This document shows positions 50,658 to 61,284 of a DNA stretch of 64,000 nucleotides, piece by piece. Origin of the DNA: Osmia lignaria lignaria (Eukaryota > Arthropoda > Insecta > Hymenoptera > Megachilidae); the NCBI RefSeq assembly GCF_051020975.1, contig NW_027478169.1:12648001-12712000 (forward strand), in the 5' to 3' direction. The number at the start of each line of letters is the position of its first letter. The stretch's first letter is position 1. The translations under genes were made by a program, and so were the position numbers. The notes under the pieces were generated by a model. It saw only the letters and a program-made list of their open reading frames with translations. It was not told the DNA's origin and did no database searches.

Positions 50658-50980
50658 GATCAGATGCGTAGTTTTCGAGATATATCGAGATATTTAAAAG
50701 TTCCGAAGCCGCACCAACATAATAGAGATACAGAAACACCGCGGCCCCTTTCGTTGGGATAACTCTGCACTAGTGCGAGCCGCAAATGCCACTTCCAGCT
50801 TAGCTGTGCAGAAGAAGAACAACAAGAAGAAGAAATATCTCGAAACATGTCCGTCAGGCCACTTCCCTTGAGATAAATCTGCAAATATCCCCGGAAACGA
50901 AGCGAGCTATGGCAAAATGTTAAGAGACCTTTTTTGTAGAGAATTAAGTTTCCTACTTTTTATGTTCGATGATATTTTTT
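50658..50980. repeat. 323-bp monomer (1-bp insertion)
   Basis: The usual AAATATCTCGGAAACG reads AAATATCCCCGGAAACG near 50883-50899, one base longer. The same change occurs in the monomer 52269-52591, 1611 bp downstream, so the two descend from one mutation copied by module amplification. Confidence 0.9.
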
Positions 50981-52268
50981 GATCAGATGCGTAGTTCTCG
51001 AGATATATCAAGATATTTAAAAGTTCCGAAGCTGCACCAACATAATAGAGGTACAGAAACACCGTGGCCTCTTTCTTTGAGATAACTCTGCACTATTGCG
51101 AGCTGCAAATGCCGCTTCGAGCTTAGCTGTGCAGGAGAAGAACAACAAGAAGAAGAAATATCTCGAAATATGTCCGTCAGACCCCTTCCCTTGAGATGAA
51201 TCTGCAAATATCTCGGAAACGAAGCGAGCTATGGCAAAATATTAAGAGACCTTTTTTGTAGAGAATAATGTTTCCTACAATTTACGCTCTATGACATTTT
51301 TTGATCAGAAGCGTAGTTTTCGAGATATATCGAGATATTTAAAAGTTCCGAAGCCGCACCAACATAATAGAGATACAGAAACACCGTGGCCCCTTTCTTT
51401 GAGATAACTCTGCACTAGTGCGAGCCGCAAATGCCACTTCCAGCTTAGCTGTGCAGAAGAAGAACAACAAGAAGAAGAAATATCTCGAAATATGTCCGTC
51501 AGGCCCCTTCCCTTGAGATAAATCTGCAAATATCTCGGAAACGAAGCGAGCTATGGCAAAATGTTAAGAGACCTTTTTTGTAGAGAATTAAGTTTCCTAC
51601 TTTTTATCTTCCATGATATTTTTTGATCAGATGCGTAGTTCTCGAGATATATCAAGATATTTAAAAGTTCCGAAGCCGCACCAACATAATACAGATACAG
51701 AAACACCGTGGCCCCTCTCTTTGAGATAACTCTGCACTATTGCGAGCTGCAAATGCCACTTCCAGCTTAGCTGTGCAGAAGAAGAACAACAAGAAGAAGA
51801 AATATCTCGAAATATGTCCGTCAGGCCCCTTCCCTTGAGATAAATCTGCAAATATCTCGGAAACGAAGCGAGCTATGGCAAAATGTTTAGAGACCTTTCT
51901 TGTAGAGAATTAAGTTTCCTACTTTTTATGTAGTATGATATTTTTTGATCAGATGCGTAGTTCTCGAGATATATCAAGATATTTAAAAGTTCCGAAGCCG
52001 CACCAACATAATAGAGATACAGAAACACCGTGGCCCCTCTCTTTGAGATAACTCTGCACTATTGCGAGCTGCAAATGCCACTTCCAGCTTAGCTGTGCAG
52101 AGGAAGAACAACAAGAGGAAGAAGTATCTCGAAATATGTCCGTCAGGCCCCTTCCCTTGAGATAAATCTGCAAATATCTCGGAAACGAAGCGAGCTATGG
52201 CAAAATGTTAAGAGACCTTTTTTGTAGAGAATTATGTTTCCTACAATTTATGTTCTATGATATTTTTT

Positions 52269-52591
52269 GATCAGATGCGTAGTTCTCGAGATATATCAAG
52301 ATATTTAAAAGTTCCGAAGCCGCACCAACATAATAGAGATACAGAAACACCGTGGCCCCTTTCTTTGGGATAACTCTGCACTATTGCGAGCTGCAAATGC
52401 CACTTCCAGCTTAGCTGTGCAGAAGAAGAACAACAAGAAGAAGAAATATCTCGAAATATGTCCGTCAGGCCACTTCCCTTGAAATAAATCTGCAAATATC
52501 CCCGGAAACGAAGCGAGCTATGGCAAAATGTTAAGAGACCTTTTTTGTAGAGAATTAAGTTTCCTACTTTTTATGTTCGATGATATTTTTT
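52269..52591. repeat. 323-bp monomer (same insertion as 50658)
   Basis: It carries the ATATCCCCGGAAACG variant near 52497. The body differs from the 50658 copy (type-1 head, CTATTGCGAGCTG), so only its 3' part is shared. Confidence 0.9.
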
Positions 52592-55167
52592 GATCAGATG
52601 CGTAGTTCTCGAGATATATCAAGATATTTAAAAGTTCCGAAGCTGCACCAACATAATAGAGGTACAGAAACACCGTGGCCTCTTTCTTTGAGATAACTCT
52701 GCACTATTGCGAGCTGCAAATGCCGCTTCGAGCTTAGCTGTGCAGGAGAAGAACAACAAGAAGAAGAAATATCTCGAAATATGTCCGTCAGACCCCTTCC
52801 CTTGAGATGAATCTGCAAATATCTCGGAAACGAAGCGAGCTATGGCAAAATGTTAAGAGACCTTTTTTGTAGAGAATAATGTTTCCTACAATTTACGCTC
52901 TATGACATTTTTTGATCAGAAGCGTAGTTTTCGAGATATATCGAGATATTTAAAAGTTCCGAAGCCGCACCAACATAATAGAGATACAGAAACACCGTGG
53001 CCCCTTTCTTTGAGATAACTCTGCACTAGTGCGAGCCGCAAATGCCACTTCCAGCTTAGCTGTGCAGAAGAAGAACAACAAGAAGAAGAAATATCTCGAA
53101 ATATGTCCGTCAGGCCCCTTCCCTTGAGATAAATCTGCAAATATCTCGGAAACGAAGCGAGCTATGGCAAAATGTTTAGAGACCTTTCTTGTAGAGAATT
53201 AAGTTTCCTACTTTTTATGTAGTATGATATTTTTTGATCAGATGCGTAGTTCTCGAGATATATCAAGATATTTAAAAGTTCCGAAGCCGCACCAACATAA
53301 TAGAGATACAGAAACACCGTGGCCCCTCTCTTTGAGATAACTCTGCACTATTGCGGGCTGCAAATGCCACTTCCAGCTTAGCTGTGCAGAGGAAGAACAA
53401 CAAGAGGAAGAAGTATCTCGAAATATGTCCGTCAGGCCCCTTCCCTTGAGATAAATCTGCAAATATCTCGGAAACGAAGCGAGCTATGGCAAAATGTTAA
53501 GAGACCTTTTTTGTAGAGAATTATGTTTCCTACAATTTATGTTCTATGATATTTTTTGATCAGATGCGTAGTTCTCGAGATATATCAAGATATTTAAAAG
53601 TTCCGAAGCCGCACCAACATAATAGAGATACAGAAACACCGTGGCCTCTTTCTTTGAGATAACTCTGCACTATTGCGAGCTGCAAATGCCGCTTCGAGCT
53701 TAGCTGTGCAGAAGAAGAACAACAAGAAGAAGAAATATCTCGAAATATGTCCGTCAGACCCCTTCCCTTGAGATGAATCTGCAAATATCTCGGAAACGAA
53801 GCGAGCTATGGCAAAATGTTAAGAGACCTTTTTTGTAGAGAATAATGTTTCCTACAATTTATGCTCTATGACATTTTTTGATCAGAAGCGTAGTTCTCGA
53901 GATATATCAAGATATTTAAAAGTTCCGAAGCCGCACCAACATAATAGAGATACAGAAACACCGTGGCCCCTTTCTTTGGGATAACTCTGCACTATTGCGA
54001 GCTGCAAATGCCACTTCCAGCTTAGCTGTGCAGAAGAAGAACAACAAGAAGAAGAAATATCTCGAAATATGTCCGTGAGGCCCCTTCCCTTGAGATAAAT
54101 CTGCAAATATCTCGGAAACGAAGCGAGCTATGGCAAAATGTTAAGATACCTTATTTGTAGAGAATGAAGTTTCCTACTTTTTATGTTCTATGATATTTTT
54201 TGATCAGATGCGTAGTTCTCGAGATATATCAAGATATTTAAAAGTTCCGAAACCGCACCAACATAATAGAGATACAGAAACACCGTGGCCCCTTTCTTTG
54301 AGATAACTCTGCACTATTGCGAGCTGTAAATGCCACTTCCAGCTTAGCTGTGCAGAAGAAGAACAACAAGAAGAAGAAATATCTCGAAATATGTCCGTCA
54401 GGCCCCTGCCCTTGAGATATATCTGCAAATATCTCGGAAACCAAGCGAGCTATGGCAAAATGTTAAGAGACGTTTTTTGTAGAGAATTATGTTTCCTACA
54501 ATTTATGTTCTATGATATTTTTTGATCAGAAGCGTAGTTTTCGAGATATATCTAGATATTTAAAAGTTACGAAGCCGCACCAACATAATAGAGATACAGA
54601 AACACCGTGGCCCCTTTCTTTGAGATAACTGTGCACTAGTGCGAGCCGCAAATGCCACTTCCAGCTTAGCTGTGCAGAAGAAGAACAACAAGAAGAAGAA
54701 ACTTCTCGAAATATGTCCGTCAGGCCCCTTCCCTTGAGATAAATCTGCAAATATCTCGGAAACGAAGCGAGCTATGGCAAAATGTTAAGAGACCTTTTTT
54801 GTAGAGAATTATGTTTCCTACTTTTTATGTTCTATGATATTTTTTGATCAGACGCGTAGTTCTCGAGATATATCAAGATATTTAAAAGTTCCGAAGCCGC
54901 ACCAACATAATAGAGATACAGAAACACCGTGGCCCCTTTCTCTGAGATATCTCTGCACTATTGCGAGCTGCAAATGCCACTTCCAGCTTAGCTGTGCAGA
55001 AGAAGAACAACAAGAAGAATAAATATCCCGAAATATGTCCGTCAGGCCCCTTCCCTTGAGATAAATCTGCAAATATCTCGGAAACGAAGCGAGCTATGGC
55101 AAAATGTTAAGAGACCTTTTTTGTAGAGAATTAAGTTTCCTACTTTTTATGTTCTATGATATTTTTT

Positions 55168-58100
55168 GATCAGATGCGTAGCTCTCGAGATATATCAAGA
55201 TATTTAAAAGTTCCGAAGCCGCACCAACATAATAGAGATACAGAAACACCGTGGCCCCTTTCTTTGAGATAACTCTGCACTATTGCGAGCTGCAAATGCC
55301 ACTTCCAGCTTAGCTGTGCAGAGGAAGAACAACAAGAAGAAGAAATATCTGGAAATATGTCCGTCAGGCCAGTTCCTTTGTGCTGAATCTGCAAATATCT
55401 CGGAAACGAAGCGATCTATGGCAAAATGTTAAGAGACGTTTTTTGTAGAGAATTATGTTTCCTACAATTTATGTTCTATGATATTTTTTGATCAGAAGCG
55501 TAGTTTTCGAGATATATCGAGATATTTAAAAGTTCCGAAGCCGCACCAACATAATAGAGATACAGAAACACCGTGGCCCCTTTCTTTGAGATAACTCTGC
55601 ACTATTGCGAGCTGCAAATGCCACTTCCAGCTTAGCTGTGCAGAGGAAGAACAACAAGAAGAAGAAATATCTCGAAATATGTCCGTCAGGCCAGTTCCTT
55701 TGAGATGAATCTGCAAATATCTCGGAAACGAAGCGAGCTATGGCAAAATGTTAAGAGACGTTTTTTGTAGAGAATTATGTTTCCTACAATTTATGTTCTA
55801 TGATATTTTTTGATCAGAAGCGTAGTTTTCGAGATATATCGAGATATTTAAAAGTTCCGAAGCCGCACCAACATAATAGGAATACAGAAACACCGTGGCC
55901 CCTTTCTTTGAGATAACTCTGCACTAGTGCGAGCCGCAAATGCCACTTCCAGCTTAGCTGTGCAGAAGAAGAACAACAAGAAGAAGAAATATCTCGAAAT
56001 ATGTCCGTCAGGCCACTTCCCTTGAGATAAATCTGCAAATATCTCGGAAACGAAGCGAGCTATGGCAAAATCTTAAGAGACGTTTTTTGTAGAGAATTAT
56101 GTTTCCTACAATGTATGTTCTATGATATTTCTTGATCAGAAGCGTAGTTTTCGAGATATATCGAGATATTTAAAAGTTCCGAAGCCGCACCAACATAATA
56201 GAGATACAGAACCACCGTGGCCCCTTTCTTTGAGATAACTCTGCACTAGTGCGAGCCGCAAATGCCACTTCCAGCTTAGCTGTGCAGAAGAAGAGCAACA
56301 AGAAGAAGAAATATCTCGAAATATGTCCGACAGGCCCCTTCCCTTGAGATAAATCTGCAAATATCTCGGAAACGATGCGAGCTATGGCGAAATGTTAAGA
56401 GACCTTTTTTGTAGAGAATTAAGTTTCCTACTTTTTATCTTCTATGATATTTTTTGATCAGATGCGTAGTTCTCGAGATAGATCAAGATACTTAAAAGTT
56501 CCGAAGCCGCACCAACATAATAGAGATACAGAAACACCGTGGCCCCTCTCTTTGAGATAACTCTGCACTATTGCGAGCTGCAAATGCCACTTCCAGCTTA
56601 GCTGTGCAGAAGAAGAACAACAAGAAGAAGAAGTATCTCGAAATATGTCCGTCAGGCCCCTTCCCTTGAGATAAATCTGCAAATATCTCGGAAACGAAGC
56701 GAGCTATGGCAAAATGTTAACAGACCTTTTTTGTAGAGAATTATGTTTCCTACAATTTATGTTCTATGATATTTTTTGATCAGAAGCGTAATTTTCGAGA
56801 TATATCGAGATATTTAAAAGTTCCGAAGCCGCACCAACATAATAGAGATACAGAAACATCGTGGCCCCTTTCTTTGGGATAACTCTGCACTATTGCGAGC
56901 TGGAAATGCCACTTCCAGTTTAGCTGTGCAGAAGAAGAACAACAAGAAGAAGAAATATCTCGAAATATGTCCGTCAGGACCCTTCCCTTGAGATAAATCT
57001 GCAAATATCTCGGAAACGAAGCGAGCTATTGCAAAACGTTAAGAGACCTTTTTTGTAGAGAATTAAGTTTCCTACTTTTTATGTTGTATGATATTTTTTA
57101 TCAGAAGCGTAGTTTTCGAGATATATCGAGATATTTAAAAGTTCCGAAGCCGCACCAACATAATAGAGATACAGAAACACCGTGGCCCCTTTCTTTGGGA
57201 TAACTCTGCACTATTGCGAGCTGCAAATGCCACTTCCAGCTTAGCTGTGCAGAAGAAGAACAACAAGAAGAAGAAATATCTCGAAATATGTCCGTCAGGC
57301 CACTTCCCTTGAGATAAATCTGCAAATATCTCGGAAACGAAGCGAGCTATGGCAAAATGTTAAGAGACCTTTTTTGTAGAGAATTAAGTTTCCTACTTTT
57401 CATGTTCTATGATATTTTTTGATCAGATGCGTAGTTTTCGAGATATATCGAGATATTTAAAAGTTCCGAAGCCGCACCAACATAATAGGAATACAGAAAC
57501 ACCGTGGCCCCTTTCTTTGAGATAACTCTGCACTAGTGCGAGCCGCAAATGCCACTTCCAGCTTAGCTGTGCAGAAGCAGAACAACAAGAAGAAGAAATA
57601 TCTCGAAATATGTCCGTCAGGCCACTTCCCTTGAGATAAATCTGCAAATATCTCGGAAACGAAGCGAGCTATGGCAAAATGTTAAGAGACCTTTTTTGTA
57701 GAGAATTATGCTTCCTACAATTTATGTTCTATGATATTTTTTGATCAGAAGCGTAGTTTTCGAGATATATCGAGATATTTAAAAGTTCCGAAGCCGCACC
57801 AACATAATAGAGATACAGAAACACCGTGGCCCCTTTCGTTGAGATAACTCTGCACTAGTGCGAGCCGCAAATGCCACTTCCAGCTTAGCTGTGCAGAAGA
57901 AGAACAACAAGAAGAATAAATATCCCGAAATATGTCCGTCAGGCCCCTTCCCTTGAGATAAATCTGCAAATATCTCGGAAACGAAGCGAGCTATGGCAAA
58001 ATGTTAAGAGACCTTTTTTGTAGAGAATTAAGTTTCCTACTTTTTATGTTCTATGATATTTTTTGATCAGATGCGTAGTTCTCGAGATATATCAAGATAT

Positions 58101-61100
58101 TTAAAAGTTCCGAAGCCGCACCAACATAATAGAGATACAGAAACACCGTGGCCCCTTTCTTTGAGATAACTCTGCACTATTGCGAGCTGCAAATGCCACT
58201 TCCAGCTTAGCTGTGCAGAGGAAGAACAACAAGAAGAAGAAATATCTGGAAATATGTCCGTCAGGCCAGTTCCTTTGTGCTGAATCTGCAAATATCTCGG
58301 AAACGAAGCGATCTATGGCAAAATGTTAAGAGACGTTTTTTGTAGAGAATTATGTTTCCTACAATTTATGTTCTACGATATTTTTTGATCAGAAGCGTAG
58401 TTTTCGAGATATATCGAGATATTTAAAAGTTCCGAAGCCGCACCAACATAATAGAGATACAGAAACACCGTGGCCCCTTTCTTTGAGATAACTCTGCACT
58501 ATTGCGAGCTGCAAATGCCACTTCCAGCTTAGCTGTGCAGAGGAAGAACAACAAGAAGAAGAAATATCTCGAAATATGTCCGTCAGGCCAGTTCCTTTGA
58601 GCTGAATCTGCAAATATCTCGGAAACGAAGCGAGCTATGGCAAAATGTTAAGAGACGTTTTTTGTAGAGAATTATGTTTCCTACAATTTATGTTCTATGA
58701 TATTTTTTGATCAGAAGCGTAGTTTTCGAGATATATCGAGATATTTAAAAGTTCCGAAGCCGCACCAACATAATAGGGATACAGAAACACCGTGGCCCCT
58801 TTCTTTGAGATAACTCTGCACTAGTGCGAGCCGCAAATGCCACTTCCAGCTTAGCTGTGCAGAAGAAGAACAACAAGAAGAAGAAATATCTCGAAATATG
58901 TCCGTCAGGCCACTTCCCTTGAGATAAATCTGCAAATATCTCGGAAACGAAGCGAGCTATGGCAAAATGTTAAGAGACGTTTTTTGTAGAGAATTATGTT
59001 TCCTACAATTTATGTTCTATGATATTTTTTGATCAGAAGCGTAGTTTTCGAGATATATCGAGATATTTAAAAGTTCCGAAGCCGCACCAACATAATAGAG
59101 ATACAGAAACACCGTGGCCCCTTTCTTTGAGATAACTCTGCACTAGTGCGAGCCGCAAATGCCACTTCCAGCTTAGCTGTGCAGAAGAAGAACAACAAGA
59201 AGAAGAAATATCTCGAAATATGTCCGTCAGGCCCCTTCCCTTGAGATAAATCTGCAAATATCTCGGAAACGAAGAGAGCTATGGCAAAATGTTAAGAGAC
59301 CTTTTTTGTAGAGAATTAAGTTTCCTACTTTTCATGTTCTATGATATTTTTTGATCAGATGCGTAGTTCTCGAGATATATCAAGATATTTAAAAGTTCCG
59401 AAGCCGCACCAACATAATAGAGATACAGAAACACCGTCGCCCCTTTCTTTGAGATAACTCTGCACTATTGCGAGCTGCAAATGCCACTTCCAGCTTAGCT
59501 GTGCAGAAGAAGAACAACAAGAAGAAGAAATATCTCGAAATATGTCCGTCAGGCCGCTTCCCTTGAGATATATCTGCAAATATCTCGGAAACGAAGCGAG
59601 CTATGGCAAAATGTTAAGAGACCTTTTTTGTAGAGAATTATGCTTCTTACAATTTATGTTCTATGATATTTTTTGATCAGAAGCGTAGTTTTCGAGATAT
59701 ATCGAGATATTTAAAAGTTCCGAAGCCGCACCAACATAATAGAGATACAGAAACACCGTGGCCCCTTTCGTTGAGATAACTCTGCACTAGTGCGAGCCGC
59801 AAATGCCACTTCCAGCTTAGCTGTGCAGAAGAAGAACAACAAGAAGAATAAATATCCCGAAATATGTCCGTCAGGCCCCTTCCCTTGAGATAAATCTGCA
59901 AATATCTCGGAAACGAAGCGAGCTATGGCAAAATGTTAAGAGACCTTTTTTGTAGAGAATTAAGTTTCCTACTTTTTATGTTCTATGATATTTTTTGATC
60001 AGATGCGTAGTTCTCGAGATATATCAAGATATTTAAAAGTTCCGAAGCCGCACCAACATAATAGAGATACAGAAACACCGTGGCCCCTTTCTTTGAGATA
60101 ACTCTGCACTATTGCGAGCTGCAAATGCCACTTCCAGCTTAGCTGTGCAGAGGAAGAACAACAAGAAGAAGAAATATCTGGAAATATGTCCGTCAGGCCA
60201 GTTCCTTTGTGCTGAATCTGCAAATATCTCGGAAACGAAGCGATCTATGGCAAAATGTTAAGAGACGTTTTTTGTAGAGAATTATGTTTCCTACAATTTA
60301 TGTTCTATGATATTTTTTGATCAGAAGCGTAGTTTTCGAGATATATCGAGATATTTAAAAGTTCCGAAGCCGCACCAACATAATAGAGATACAGAAACAC
60401 CGTGGCCCCTTTCTGTGAGATAACTCTGCACTATTGCGAGCTGCAAATGCCACTTCCAGCTTAGCTGTGCAGAGGAAGAACAACAAGAAGAAGAAATATC
60501 TCGAAATATGTCCGTCAGGCCAGTTCCTTTGAGCTGAATCTGCAAATATCTCGGAAACGAAGCGAGCTATGGCAAAATGTTAAGAGACGTTTTTTGTAGA
60601 GAATTATGTTTCCTACAATTTATGTTCTATGATATTTTTTGATCAGAAGCGTAGTTTTCGAGATATATCGAGATATTTAAAAGTTCCGAAGCCGCACCAA
60701 CATAATAGGAATACAGAAACACCGTGGCCCCTTTCTTTGAGATAACTCTGCACTAGTGCGAGCCGCAAATGCCACTTCCAGCTTAGCTGTGCAGAAGAAG
60801 AACAACAAGAAGAAGAAATATCTCGAAATATGTCCGTCAGGCCACTTCCCTTGAGATAAATCTGCAAATATCTCGGAAACGAAGCGAGCTATGGCAAAAT
60901 CTTAAGAGACGTTTTTTGTAGAGAATTATGTTTCCTACAATGTATGTTCTATGATATTTCTTGATCAGAAGCGTAGTTTTCGAGATATATCGAGATATTT
61001 AAAAGTTCCGAAGCCGCACCAACATAATAGAGATACAGAAACACCGTGGCCCCTTTCTTTGAGATAACTCTGCACTAGTGCGAGCCGCAAATGCCACTTC

Positions 61101-61284
61101 CAGCTTAGCTGTGCAGAAGAAGAGCAACAAGAAGAAGAAATATCTCGAAATATGTCCGACAGGCCCCTTCCCTTGAGATAAATCTGCAAATATCTCGGAA
61201 ACGATGCGAGCTATGGCGAAATGTTAAGAGACCTTTTTTGTAGAGAATTAAGTTTCCTACTTTTTATGTTCTATGATATTTTTT
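55168..61284. repeat. 13-mer family block with a 4829-bp (15-monomer) repeat
   Basis: The monomer order is k' A-like e f g h i j d k' A x b c d k' A e f, using the types defined in the 36-44 kb domain. The stretch 55168-56455 recurs at 59997-61284, offset 4829 bp (fourteen 322-bp and one 321-bp monomers). The k'-A pair also occurs at 58065, 1932 bp before the last copy. The domain shares ancestry with 36-48 kb but was rearranged separately. Confidence 0.87.

Larger units (their letters stand above)
48726..55167. repeat. Mosaic block built around the GAGGTAC/CTTCGAGC subfamily
   Basis: Members of this subfamily at 50014, 50981 and 52592 carry GCCGCTTCGAGC and TGCAGGAGAAG, and are each followed by the same next monomer, whose boundary reads CTATGACATTTTTTGATCAG. 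Spacings are 967, 1611 and 966 bp (the last to a related hybrid at 53558), so a 3- or 5-monomer module was repeated with variable filling. B- and C-like monomers related to the seven-mer domain flank it (48726, 49048, 54524, 54846). Confidence 0.82.
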
